A stretch of DNA of 64,000 nucleotides from positions 1 to 64,000 of IMG/VR virus record IMGVR_UViG_3300032092_003271; one strand, given 5' to 3'. This stretch comes from a virus. The number at the start of each line of letters is the position of its first letter. The stretch's first letter is position 1. The translations under genes and the position numbers were made by a program. The notes beneath the pieces are model-generated. The model saw only the letters and a program-made list of their open reading frames with translations. It had not been told where the DNA came from and did not search any database. Below are positions 24,168-32,934 of the stretch, piece by piece.

Positions 24168-25718
24168 TCAATTAATTCGAATATTTTGATTTAATATTGA
24201 ATTGTCAGCGTCTTGTAAAATTTTATAGATTTCTTCTAATTTAGTCCCATCAACTCCGATTGGAATTGGAGCTTCATTTATGTTGTGTACGTGTGCACCT
24301 AAAAAGTCTACTATTAATTTTAAAAGTTTCATTAACTCATTCCCTCTAACCATAGGATCGGTATTTTGTAGAATATTCTCAGTAAAATATGGTTGTGGAA
24401 TACCGTATAAAGTTTCTTTAGGTTCCAACATAATTTTTCTTTTTGAAGGTATGTCAGATTTGTGAGATAATAAATATAAAAAGTCCGCAGCTACTGTACC
24501 ATATGAAACGGGATTAGGGTTATATGTATTTTGTCTTAATGTTTCCGTTTCTGGTGTTAATTGTTGACCAATCACATTTTTAGACCAAACTAAAACACTA
24601 CCAAATTGTCTATCAGATGGTAATAATTTAACTTTAGTGAAGAAGTTATTAACCATATTAAAATCTGTAGATGCTGTTGAACTTAACTTATCAATGTTAT
24701 TTTTTGTTGGTCTGAAATAAAAAGGAAACTGATTTGATATTTTTAAATCGTTATCAAAAGGAAATTGTTCATATCCTTGAATATTAATCTTTCCTTCATT
24801 TAATCCGTTTATAAATTGATTTATGATTTTTACCCCCTCATCCAAAGTTTTTCCTGTAAATACTAAAGTATATTCAGGACCACTTTTATATTGGTCTAAT
24901 GGGGTGTCCATGTATATTTCAGTAGTTTTGGTTTTGTCTTTAGGTAATAAAGAATATAAACTTATGTTACCATTATAAAACGTAGAACCTGTAACGCCAC
25001 CACCTACGGTATTTCCGGTAATGGTAACTTGATTGGTAACTTCCCATTCAATTAATTTCTTAACTAATTGAGGTTTATTTTTTAGTATGGTTTTTTTAAT
25101 TGGATCTTTTTCAACCCTTTCTAAATCAAAATTTGATATTTGTAAAAATCCTCGATTTAGTCTTGGTGTTGGTAAATTAAATCCTGCGGTTTGGGTTGGT
25201 ATGTTTTTACCTGCTCTTACTAAAACCTCATCTTGTTTTACAATAACATCTGCGGTTCCTCTACCTAATAACGCATTATCGCCAGGTTCAGGATAAATAC
25301 CTTTTGCCTGACCCTTAATTTCAAAACTTATAGGATCTTTAATATTGTTAGCCTGTTTCAAAAATACACCACTAGCCAACATTGATTCAGAATTATGCCA
25401 GTTTTCGTAAAAATTGTTCTGAGGTCTTGTTATAGGACCCTGAATGTAGAATTTAGTGTTATCCACAACATAATCTTTATTATAGTAAAAAATGTGGATG
25501 TACTCATCAATTTTAGGTACTTGACTTACATAATAAGGTAACAAAGGTAAATAAATCAGAGGATCTCTTTCAGTCCAAATATCCTTCTCAGGGTTCCAAT
25601 TAGTCGGTAATACATCAGCCTCAACTTGATCTATTGGCAACGCTCTAATTCTTCCTAACATTAAAGGATCTTGGTTATTAATTACATAACCTTGAAATAT
25701 TAGTTTTTGTTCATTCAT
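24168..25718 (-). CDS. Baseplate hub/spike-like protein (gp5-type OB-fold)
   Basis: 516 aa. The N-terminus (YVINNQDPLMLGRIRALP, 11-28) matches the OB-fold start of T4 gp5/VgrG-type spike proteins (DPLxLGRVxV). The C-terminal part has GNELMKLLKLIVDFLGAHVHNIN, a pattern common in phage baseplate spike and hub proteins. The middle is long and unassigned, and I see no lysozyme domain (no E-D-T active-site pattern as in T4 gp5). Its start overlaps the stop of the upstream small gene by 1 nt. Likely the central hub or spike that punctures the envelope. Confidence 0.6.
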   Translation of the reverse strand: MNEQKLIFQGYVINNQDPLMLGRIRALPIDQVEADVLPTNWNPEKDIWTERDPLIYLPLLPYYVSQVPKIDEYIHIFYYNKDYVVDNTKFYIQGPITRPQNNFYENWHNSESMLASGVFLKQANNIKDPISFEIKGQAKGIYPEPGDNALLGRGTADVIVKQDEVLVRAGKNIPTQTAGFNLPTPRLNRGFLQISNFDLERVEKDPIKKTILKNKPQLVKKLIEWEVTNQVTITGNTVGGGVTGSTFYNGNISLYSLLPKDKTKTTEIYMDTPLDQYKSGPEYTLVFTGKTLDEGVKIINQFINGLNEGKINIQGYEQFPFDNDLKISNQFPFYFRPTKNNIDKLSSTASTDFNMVNNFFTKVKLLPSDRQFGSVLVWSKNVIGQQLTPETETLRQNTYNPNPVSYGTVAADFLYLLSHKSDIPSKRKIMLEPKETLYGIPQPYFTENILQNTDPMVRGNELMKLLKLIVDFLGAHVHNINEAPIPIGVDGTKLEEIYKILQDADNSILNQNIRIN

Positions 25719-25951
25719 TAAATTTTAGTTCTTTCAGTATATTCTTTATGTAATACATTATAGGTATTTTCTAAAGCATCTAAATGGTGTGTAAGTTTGA
25801 TTATAGAATCTTTTGTTACTTTGTGGTCTTCATTGATAAATTCCATTGCGATTTGAAGATCTCTGTTAGATCTTTCTTTATGTTCTTTTATTATCAATAG
25901 AACTTCGTTAGCTTTGATTCTTTTTTCGTCAATCTTAAATGAACTTTCCAT
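25718..25951 (-). CDS. Small coiled-coil protein in baseplate cluster
   Basis: 77 aa, entirely helical with heptad character, basic. It overlaps the upstream 639-aa gene by 17 nt and the downstream hub gene by 1 nt, showing tight translational coupling. Probably a small chaperone or structural partner of one of these baseplate proteins. No family recognised. Confidence 0.6.
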   Translation of the reverse strand: MESSFKIDEKRIKANEVLLIIKEHKERSNRDLQIAMEFINEDHKVTKDSIIKLTHHLDALENTYNVLHKEYTERTKI

Positions 25952-27854
25952 ATGCGTCTTTTGGGATTGTTACACCAGCCGGTGTTATAGTTAATGGACC
26001 AATACCGATAGCGACTTTTCCATTCTCCTCAACCTCTTGTGCGTTACCATCAATCATCGCTTTAATTGATGCTAAAAATTTATTTGGACTCCCGTCAGGC
26101 ATCGGACCTGTTGGGACACCTATTTCTTGTAGATTTTGTACGGTATTTAAAAACGATCTTGTTGGTGAATACCCATCTAATAATTTCGCAGATAACAAGA
26201 GGGGTAATGGTAAATCTCCTCCTTTTTCTGCCAAAGCACTTAATCTCTTTTTGACACCAATATTAAGTAATTGTAGAAGTTCATCTAAAACACTTTTACA
26301 ATCCCTAAAATCTTTAGTAATTACTGCTAATCCTGGTATAATCGCTACAATCGCTAAAACCATCCTGTAACGTTTTTTTGTCTTTTCGTCATTAATATCT
26401 TGAAGTAATAATTTAACTAAAGCTTTAACTTCTTTCTTTAATTCATTAAAAACTTCTTTTGTGAAAATTGCAACAACTTTAGTCATGAACTCATTAAAAA
26501 ATGTTCTAAACTTTTTTTGAAAATCCTCAATGTTTGAAACTTGTTTATAAAATGGTTGATTATACATTGCTGCCAACGTCATAATTGGCAAAACATTCTT
26601 TGGTGATAAAACAGTGTTGATTAAAGCTTTTAAAAATTGCTCAAAAAAACCCGCATCTAACGATAACTTAAATCCGTCATCTAATGTTGGGTAAATTATC
26701 CCTGATGCTGCCTCAATCTCATTTAAATCTGAAGTATCTTCATTAAATTCTAAATTATCTAAAGCCGTAAGGGTTGCCTCTAAATTTAAAGGAACTTTGA
26801 TGTTATCACATTCCTCAAATTCTACAACGCCCAATTTTATGTCTGAAATACTTTGTTCTATAATTCTTAAATCGATGTCATTAAATTCATAAAACGATTC
26901 ATCAACATTATCAACTTCAGATACTTTAGATGATGCACCCACATTAATTTCTTTATTGGAGTCAGAACAAAGACCAAGTATTCTTTGCATGATCAGTAAA
27001 ACTTTTTGGATCGTTTGTATTTTTAAAAATCCATCACCTCTACCAAATGAAATTACACCTGTAACATAATCAGTAAGATTTGTGAAAAATTGTTTATAAT
27101 CTAAAATGTCAATTGATTCATAATAATCAGCTAAGAAAATATCAACAGCAGGAAGACCTACTCTTGTACTTATGTCAACTTTGAAGGTTGGTTCATTTAC
27201 GGTTAAAAATGTTATTGGATCTACATAGGTTTCAATATAGGTAACATTAAATAAATTTTGATTAGATTTACCTTTGTACGGTGAACCTGCAACTGCCTGA
27301 TATGGTTGATTTAAATTTTGAGTTCTTTGATAAAGTTCTCTATTCATTGAGAATGGAAAATCGTTATACTGAATAGGTTTTTTTTCGTAGAAAAATTTAC
27401 CAATTTTATCGTCAGGACCTAATTCAAAAGTCCCAAACAAATCAACAGATTTTACAGGTACATAATACGTTGATGGTATTGTAGTCATCGTATTACTACA
27501 ACCCAAAGCCTTAATAGCTTCCTCAATTAAAATTGTTTTAAGTTCAGGTTTAATCTTTTTTAAAGAATTTAGAAATATTCTTTTGATTAATTTATCGGTC
27601 TCAACACCCGAACCTTTAGTTTGTTTTAATTGTTGGATTAACTCATCTAAAAAACTTTTAGCATTTGCGGTATGTTTTTTTCTCCACTTCTTATAATCAG
27701 TAAGTGGTTGAGATAGAAATTTATTTGCGGTTTCTTGAGAACTACCTGCCTTCTTTTTTAAACTTTCGTAACTTTTTTTGTATTCTTTATAAGTTTTATA
27801 AACACCTGTTTTGTTACTCGCTTTTTTTAATTCTTCATTAATATCAACAGCCAT
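25935..27854 (-). CDS. Large putative baseplate/tail protein
   Basis: 639 aa. The N-terminal 130 residues are Lys-rich and helical (DUF-like coiled coil). The central part is beta-rich and acidic. Residues about 485-510 include a hydrophobic segment (VLAIVAIIPGLAVI) that could be a buried helix or a membrane segment, and the C-terminal region is Pro/Gly-rich. No domain recognised. It lies in a four-gene overlapping set with the spike-like gene, so a baseplate role is inferred from context. Confidence 0.55.
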   Translation of the reverse strand: MAVDINEELKKASNKTGVYKTYKEYKKSYESLKKKAGSSQETANKFLSQPLTDYKKWRKKHTANAKSFLDELIQQLKQTKGSGVETDKLIKRIFLNSLKKIKPELKTILIEEAIKALGCSNTMTTIPSTYYVPVKSVDLFGTFELGPDDKIGKFFYEKKPIQYNDFPFSMNRELYQRTQNLNQPYQAVAGSPYKGKSNQNLFNVTYIETYVDPITFLTVNEPTFKVDISTRVGLPAVDIFLADYYESIDILDYKQFFTNLTDYVTGVISFGRGDGFLKIQTIQKVLLIMQRILGLCSDSNKEINVGASSKVSEVDNVDESFYEFNDIDLRIIEQSISDIKLGVVEFEECDNIKVPLNLEATLTALDNLEFNEDTSDLNEIEAASGIIYPTLDDGFKLSLDAGFFEQFLKALINTVLSPKNVLPIMTLAAMYNQPFYKQVSNIEDFQKKFRTFFNEFMTKVVAIFTKEVFNELKKEVKALVKLLLQDINDEKTKKRYRMVLAIVAIIPGLAVITKDFRDCKSVLDELLQLLNIGVKKRLSALAEKGGDLPLPLLLSAKLLDGYSPTRSFLNTVQNLQEIGVPTGPMPDGSPNKFLASIKAMIDGNAQEVEENGKVAIGIGPLTITPAGVTIPKDAYGKFI

Positions 27855-27860
27855 ATAAAA

Positions 27861-28232
27861 TTATTTTTTCATTTTATAGGTTCCATCATTTTTGATGTCT
27901 TTTTGAAGTAGACTTTGAATTGCAACGTCATCCATGTCTAAATCAGAAAGAGTGAAATCCTGTTCTTTATCCGTTGATTTTTGCCACATTGTTGATTGTA
28001 GTTTTGAAAGTGTTAATTTCTTTTCTACACAATCATTAATTATTTTTTGTTGTTTCTCAATTACAGGACCAATAAGAGTCATATCCTCAGGTTCCTTCAT
28101 CATTGTCAACATTTTGTTTTGGATTCTAATTGCGGTGTTTCTTTGTTCTACTAATTCATTGTAGATTTCTTGCATCAAAGATAACATTGACTCTTTCGAT
28201 AAATTTATTTCTTTTTTTGGTGGTCTTGGCAT
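27861..28232 (-). CDS. Hypothetical coiled-coil protein
   Basis: 123 aa from the ATG at 28232. A TTG 15 nt upstream in frame is less likely, because the late-type element GATATTTACT lies right between the two. It is helical, with Met/Gln/Lys-rich coiled-coil stretches and an acidic C-terminus. No family recognised. It heads the baseplate transcription unit. Confidence 0.6.
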   Translation of the reverse strand: MPRPPKKEINLSKESMLSLMQEIYNELVEQRNTAIRIQNKMLTMMKEPEDMTLIGPVIEKQQKIINDCVEKKLTLSKLQSTMWQKSTDKEQDFTLSDLDMDDVAIQSLLQKDIKNDGTYKMKK

Positions 28233-28235
28233 ACT

Positions 28236-28245
28236 AGTAAATATC
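28236..28245 (-). promoter_or_regulatory. Late-type motif variant GATATTTACT
   Basis: Minus strand GATATTTACT ends a few nt before the ATG at 28232, overlapping the end of the sigma factor gene. It differs from the usual TATTTAT at the last position. Confidence 0.4.
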
Positions 28246-28987
28246 AATCTTTCAGTAATTCTTGAACTAAATCAAAATATAACTTTTTATATTTTTTAAT
28301 AGAATTTCTTATTTCTTTGGTGGATAAATTAGTCATTTCTCTCAATTCAAAAAGGATAAGATTCTTATTAAACTTGTTGTTACTCGATTCGTGAAAAATT
28401 TGGTTATAATTTTCAAATAAGTCATAAATCGCAGAACCTAATTTATGTTCTTGATCATTAGTCTCATTATTATCTAAATTATTTTTCAGTCTCTCAAGAA
28501 ACTTTTTTATAATTGTTTCAGAACTTAATTCGTCATTATCAATAAAATATGACATTTCAGGTCTATTGGAAAGATCAGATGAAATATCTTCGTATGATAT
28601 TTTTCTATTCATTTCTTTCTGATCTTTCATTATTTGACCCATCAAATAATTTTTACAGATCGTCCCAAAGTATGAGTATGCTTTCTTCTCTTTAGAAGGT
28701 TTAAACTTCTCAATCTTCGTCATAAGAAAAGAATGTGTGTCTACGTGTATTTCTTCGTAGTTCATATCCTTCCTGTACAATTTATATCTTCTAATGATTG
28801 AAGATATCATTTTATCTAAAGGGTCTCTCAAAAATTCGTTATATATTTTGTTTCTCTCCTCATAAGTTTCGGCGATTAAAAACATTCTAACCGCCGTCTC
28901 TTCCCGTTCATCAAAATAATTATTAACTTTTGGTTTTCTTCCTTTCTTTTTCTTTTCAGTTAAAACTTCAGTTTCATTGTTTACCAT
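28244..28987 (-). CDS. 55: Late sigma factor (T4 gp55-like)
   Basis: 247 aa from the ATG at 28987, in a TGATG overlap with the preceding glycosyltransferase gene. The block FKPSKEKKAYSYFGTICKN with following MKDQKEMNRKISYED fits the sigma-70 region 2-like helix of phage late sigma factors (T4 gp55 has a comparable NPFAYFTQIIY...QKEKKQ segment). A basic N-terminus (KKKKGRKPKVN) and a helical C-terminal third follow. Such factors direct host RNA polymerase to a simple -10 element and need a sliding clamp. It lies at the boundary of the glycan block and the baseplate unit and is the obvious candidate to read the GATATTTAT motif. Confidence 0.75.
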   Translation of the reverse strand: MVNNETEVLTEKKKKGRKPKVNNYFDEREETAVRMFLIAETYEERNKIYNEFLRDPLDKMISSIIRRYKLYRKDMNYEEIHVDTHSFLMTKIEKFKPSKEKKAYSYFGTICKNYLMGQIMKDQKEMNRKISYEDISSDLSNRPEMSYFIDNDELSSETIIKKFLERLKNNLDNNETNDQEHKLGSAIYDLFENYNQIFHESSNNKFNKNLILFELREMTNLSTKEIRNSIKKYKKLYFDLVQELLKD

Positions 28988-29793
28988 CAAATATTTTGTG
29001 GTTCATAATTTATATCTCTTTCGTTTTTGAAAAAATATTCTTTTTTGGCTGACTCAATCCAAAATCTTGCTTCGTCTTGATCTAATCTGTCATCACCATT
29101 TTTGTAATTCCAAAATATAGATCCTTCTCTTAAATTCATGTGTTTATAACCAATACGAGGTATTGTCATAATTTTTACTGAATTGTGGGTAAGTCTTAAA
29201 AATAATTCATATCCGAAAGTAAGTTTAATGTTAGACTTAATACCACCAACTTCTTGATATTTTTCTTTTTTGAAAACCATACCAGATGTTTGGAAATTTT
29301 GATATGTTTGTAATGTTTCGTTTGTCAAAATTCCCATATCTGTTGATACGTTTGCTGCGAAAGTTGCTTCATTAGTGAACCCTGCGAAAACTAATTTATC
29401 ATCAACGTCAACAACGATTGGTAAGAAAGCGTCTACATCTTTATAAATATCCATATATTTAGTTGCATTTTTAAACCAAATATTTGAATACTCGTCATCA
29501 AATTCTGCAATTGAGCACCATTCAGATTTTGCCAACTCAACACCTCTGTTTACTTGTTTAGCAAAATTAGGTTCTTCATCCCAAACCTCATTAACAACTG
29601 TCAATCCACTAAACTCATAATTGTTTAAGAAGTTAGTTAAATAATCTTCAGAACCATGAACAATAATTAGTTCATTTAAATAGTCACCTTGATTTCTGAT
29701 TGATTGGATACACTTATCAAAGAACTCTTTGAATTCTATCGCTTTACCTGATTTAATAGGTAAAATAACTGATATTTTATTTTCGATACTCAT
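28987..29793 (-). CDS. GT2-type glycosyltransferase
   Basis: 268 aa GT-A fold protein: ISVILPIKSG at the N-terminus, a nucleotide-sugar-binding core (NFAKQVNRGVELAKSEW) and the acidic metal motif EFDDE (about 118-122) in place of DxD. A GMVFKK...GG acceptor-side motif follows. It should transfer a sugar from a nucleotide donor; donor and acceptor are unknown. 3-nt gap from the previous gene and 1-nt overlap with the sigma factor gene. Confidence 0.75.
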   Translation of the reverse strand: MSIENKISVILPIKSGKAIEFKEFFDKCIQSIRNQGDYLNELIIVHGSEDYLTNFLNNYEFSGLTVVNEVWDEEPNFAKQVNRGVELAKSEWCSIAEFDDEYSNIWFKNATKYMDIYKDVDAFLPIVVDVDDKLVFAGFTNEATFAANVSTDMGILTNETLQTYQNFQTSGMVFKKEKYQEVGGIKSNIKLTFGYELFLRLTHNSVKIMTIPRIGYKHMNLREGSIFWNYKNGDDRLDQDEARFWIESAKKEYFFKNERDINYEPQNI

Positions 29794-29795
29794 AA

Positions 29796-30854
29796 TTATA
29801 CTGTTTCAATTTTTTCTAGTTGATCTTCAAAAGAAGTGATTCTACTCTCAAACATTTTACCAAACAATTCTAATGTTTCTGTTTGGAATTTTTCAAAATT
29901 ATTTATAGATTCAATTGTTAAGTCCATGTTAGAGAACAATTCAGGATTTAGATTATCTTCTAACCAATTTTGGATATAATCAGATAACACATCAACAATA
30001 ATTGTTTTATTATTTACCCATAGACCATTATCTTCGTTCATCCATGACGGTACATAGTCAGGAACTAAACCTAACACTGGAATACCCATTTTCATAGACT
30101 CTAATGGGAAAGTTCCAAAAGAACTTGTTTGGTCAATCCAAATAGAGATAAAACTATCTTTCATTGCTTCACTAAATTCTTCTTCAGACAAACCTCTTAA
30201 ATCTCTAAATGTGATCCATCTATATTGTGGGAATTTAGCATAAAATGTTTTGATTAGATTAGTTGTATCTCTATGATCTCTTGTGTGGATGTTCACAATA
30301 GTTTTAGGTGGGAAGATGTTTTTTTGGAATGTATCTGTTATGTATGGTGAAATAACATCAACATATACATTTCTCATAACTGACTCAATAAGTTCTTTTT
30401 GTTTGTTAGAGGTTGTGATACATTTATAGAACCCTAATTGACTCCATGTTTGACCTGGCTGTAAAGTCTCAAATATATTGTCAAATGCTTGACAAAGAAC
30501 AATTTTACCACAAGGTAATTTAGTAATTTGGTCCATAATAAAACCATAGATTTCAGGGATAATGATTAGATCATCTGGTGAAATTTCTAAACTAGTACCC
30601 TCAATAGCCCTATGTTCTAATTCAGACATATACTCTTCTCCTAACCAAGAATCAACACCATAGTATTCAGGTTTTTCATGAAGGATAATTGAGTTATATC
30701 CATTTCTTTTTAATGTCAATGCCATTTGGTATATGTATCTAACAGATGCCTTAGCATTTCCTTTTGTGTCTTGTACTATGAAATAAATTCTAGACAACTT
30801 TTCTTTCATGTTGTTGATAGAATTTTCCAATTTTGTAATTTGTTCTGTATTCAT
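29796..30854 (-). CDS. GT-B-fold (GT4-like) glycosyltransferase
   Basis: 352 aa. The Rossmann-like halves are visible: an N-terminal RIYFIVQDTKGNAKASVRYI segment and a C-terminal donor-binding half with TSSFGTFPLESMKMGIPVLG, where FPLESM-x-MG-x-PV is the typical GT4 E-x7-E region. Probably transfers an activated hexose. Acceptor unknown. Tight spacing to its neighbours places it in the glycan operon. Confidence 0.7.
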   Translation of the reverse strand: MNTEQITKLENSINNMKEKLSRIYFIVQDTKGNAKASVRYIYQMALTLKRNGYNSIILHEKPEYYGVDSWLGEEYMSELEHRAIEGTSLEISPDDLIIIPEIYGFIMDQITKLPCGKIVLCQAFDNIFETLQPGQTWSQLGFYKCITTSNKQKELIESVMRNVYVDVISPYITDTFQKNIFPPKTIVNIHTRDHRDTTNLIKTFYAKFPQYRWITFRDLRGLSEEEFSEAMKDSFISIWIDQTSSFGTFPLESMKMGIPVLGLVPDYVPSWMNEDNGLWVNNKTIIVDVLSDYIQNWLEDNLNPELFSNMDLTIESINNFEKFQTETLELFGKMFESRITSFEDQLEKIETV

Positions 30855-30859
30855 ATCTA

Positions 30860-31114
30860 TTATAATTTATTTATTATTTTTTTCATTAGTAATGTATTAA
30901 AAGAGATTTTAAAAGGAATAGTAACTTCATTAGTTTTGAATCCCATATTTTCATCAACCACTTCGTTTTCGGTAATAATAGTTTCTACCATATTTTTTAT
31001 CATCTCGTATTTAACTAAATGGACTTGGGATTCCCCACTTGAGCCTACTAACTCAACTTCTTTTTCAATTTTATCTAAGTCGAAATAGTAATTTTCACCA
31101 AGAATTTTAAACAT
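30860..31114 (-). CDS. Small hypothetical protein
   Basis: 84 aa, acidic, beta strands followed by a helix. No recognised motif. It overlaps the HAD-like gene upstream by 8 nt and precedes a glycosyltransferase by 5 nt. Role unknown. Confidence 0.55.
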   Translation of the reverse strand: MFKILGENYYFDLDKIEKEVELVGSSGESQVHLVKYEMIKNMVETIITENEVVDENMGFKTNEVTIPFKISFNTLLMKKIINKL

Positions 31115-31772
31115 TTTGTTTAAGGTTTTTTATTATCTGTTCAAATTCAGAAAGTGAAGAAATTTCATAATCTGATTTGATTTGTTTATTGTAGGAAGTG
31201 TTAAACTTAACAACGATTTTACCTACAGGTTTTTCTAATAATAGAGTAGGATCTGCGGTAAGTAAAATGTCTATTTGATTCCACATATTGTTTTTTGTTA
31301 TTTCACTGAAAAAAACTACATTTTCTAACAAACATCCAAATTTGGATAAGAAAAATAATGATGATGGTTTTGATTTACCAATTTCTCCTGAAACAACTAT
31401 TAATTCATTCTCATCTCTTAAATTAAAATAAATTTCATTTAGGATGTTGAACGTTGTCATTTCTGTAGACGGTGCGTGACCAAATAACTCCATAGCATAT
31501 TCTTCATACATAAAATTAAATAATTCGTCTTTACCCCTAAAAGAAAAATGTTTATCTAATTCTAACGAATCTACATCAGATATTTGTTTATACTCAAACT
31601 TTTCTAAAGTTTTTGTTATTGGCTTTGTATTACCTGACATATCAAGTTCATAGGTTGTTTGCATAACCTCATCTTCAGTATTACTTTCAATTAGATGTTT
31701 TTCATATAGTTGAGTAAATTTACCGATAGTATCTCTTAATACACCATTAATATCAATCCCTATCTTCATCAT
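31107..31772 (-). CDS. HAD-like protein with altered catalytic motif
   Basis: 221 aa. The N-terminus KIGIDINGVLRDT fits HAD motif I, with nucleophile Asp, but the second Asp of DxD is Asn (D-I-N). A later VVSGEIGKSKP segment resembles motif II/III and DILLTADPTLLLE motif IV. Overall it is like 5'(3')-deoxyribonucleotidase-type HAD proteins. Loss of the general acid/base Asp suggests weakened phosphatase activity or another role. The start is one of two adjacent ATGs (31772 or 31769). Overlaps phoH by 20 nt. Confidence 0.6.
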   Translation of the reverse strand: MMKIGIDINGVLRDTIGKFTQLYEKHLIESNTEDEVMQTTYELDMSGNTKPITKTLEKFEYKQISDVDSLELDKHFSFRGKDELFNFMYEEYAMELFGHAPSTEMTTFNILNEIYFNLRDENELIVVSGEIGKSKPSSLFFLSKFGCLLENVVFFSEITKNNMWNQIDILLTADPTLLLEKPVGKIVVKFNTSYNKQIKSDYEISSLSEFEQIIKNLKQNV

Positions 31773-32484
31773 ATTTTTGTAATATTTTTGTAATTATTGG
31801 ATTTCTAACTCCATCTTTATCTCCGAACTCAAAAATCCCAATACCATTAATTCCGTTAAATCTAATCAACGCATCGTATAAACCTGAGTGTGTTTTATCT
31901 TTATATCTATCGGTTTGTTCAATATCGCCAGAAATAAAGAATTTAGTGTTAGTACCTATTCTTGTTAATAATAATTTCATTTGCTTTGGAGTCGCATTTT
32001 GTGCCTCCTCAAAAATTAAAATTGAATTGTCTATTGTCATACCCCTCATGTATGCTAACGCAAATACCTCAATTACCTCAGCATCTTTTAATTTTTCTCT
32101 TGCTTCTTTACCAATTATTTTATTTAAAAGGTAATAAGATGGAAAGATGTATGGGTCTAATTTTTCTTCTAAGTTACCAGGTAAAGCTCCTAATTTTTCT
32201 TCGGCCTCAACTGCTGGTCTTACAATGATAATTTTATCATATCCATTACCATCATCTAATAAAAGATCTACAGCTGTTTTCATTGCTACGTAACTTTTAC
32301 CGACACCAGCGGGACCTGAACAAATAGTGATCTGATTGTTTAATAATGTTTCGGAATAAATTTTTTGATTTTCAGTTAAAAATTTACCTTTAGGTCTTTT
32401 TTTAACTACTTGTGAGATTATATCTCGTTTAGAATTCAAAGGAACGTAAGCTTCCTCTGTTGGTTGTGGTTTTCTTCTTGTCAT
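31753..32484 (-). CDS. phoH: PhoH-like ATPase
   Basis: 243 aa. P-loop GPAGVGKS (57-64), Walker B SILIFEEAQN (154-163) and the PhoH block IIIVRPAVEAEEKLGALPG. PhoH-like proteins are very common in T4-like aquatic phages. They are RNA-helicase-like ATPases of unclear role in infection and were historically linked to phosphate starvation. The basic N-terminal 35 residues may bind nucleic acid. Part of the minus-strand block. Confidence 0.9.
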   Translation of the reverse strand: MTRRKPQPTEEAYVPLNSKRDIISQVVKKRPKGKFLTENQKIYSETLLNNQITICSGPAGVGKSYVAMKTAVDLLLDDGNGYDKIIIVRPAVEAEEKLGALPGNLEEKLDPYIFPSYYLLNKIIGKEAREKLKDAEVIEVFALAYMRGMTIDNSILIFEEAQNATPKQMKLLLTRIGTNTKFFISGDIEQTDRYKDKTHSGLYDALIRFNGINGIGIFEFGDKDGVRNPIITKILQKYDEDRD

Positions 32485-32487
32485 ATT

Positions 32488-32934
32488 TTATTTAACAAAT
32501 CTTTTATTGGATTCTTGATTGTAAATCCTTTTTCTTAAACTACTTGTAGAAAAGTCATGATCTCTTTTATTATAAACAAATCTTATGTTTCTTTTCATAC
32601 AAATATCTTTTGCTGTGAAGCTTTGATCTTTATATTCTTCACCAATAATTCTAACATCAATATCTAAAGATGAAAATATGGTTTTTAATTCTTCCTCATT
32701 ATTGTAAGGTATAATTTTATCCACATATTGAACAGCGTCTAATTGAATGTACCTCTCAACTAAAGATTGGATTGGTTTGTTTTTTTCGGGTCTATCTAAT
32801 GATGGGTCCACTTGTAGGGCACATATTAGGTAATCACAATATTTTTTACATTCTTCTAACATTATTATATGACCTGCGTGAAGGAGATCAAATGTTGAAC
32901 AAGTAATACCTATAATTCTGTTTTGTTTATCCAT
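32488..32934 (-). CDS. TagD/RfaE-type cytidylyltransferase
   Basis: 148 aa. HxGH motif in TFDLLHAGH (14-22) and the C-terminal FSTSSLRKRI (consensus ISTTxLKxxI) identify a nucleotidyl (cytidylyl/adenylyl) transferase similar to glycerol-3-phosphate cytidylyltransferase and the RfaE C-domain. It would activate a phosphorylated alcohol or sugar as a CDP- or ADP-derivative. It overlaps the fcl-like gene by 8 nt. A second, more divergent member is at 46774-47226. Confidence 0.75.
   Translation of the reverse strand: MDKQNRIIGITCSTFDLLHAGHIIMLEECKKYCDYLICALQVDPSLDRPEKNKPIQSLVERYIQLDAVQYVDKIIPYNNEEELKTIFSSLDIDVRIIGEEYKDQSFTAKDICMKRNIRFVYNKRDHDFSTSSLRKRIYNQESNKRFVK

Noticed and set aside
24168-25718. 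Tail lysozyme activity in the baseplate spike protein
   Set aside because: Only the OB-fold-like start and a hub-like C-terminus are visible; no lysozyme catalytic pattern was found.
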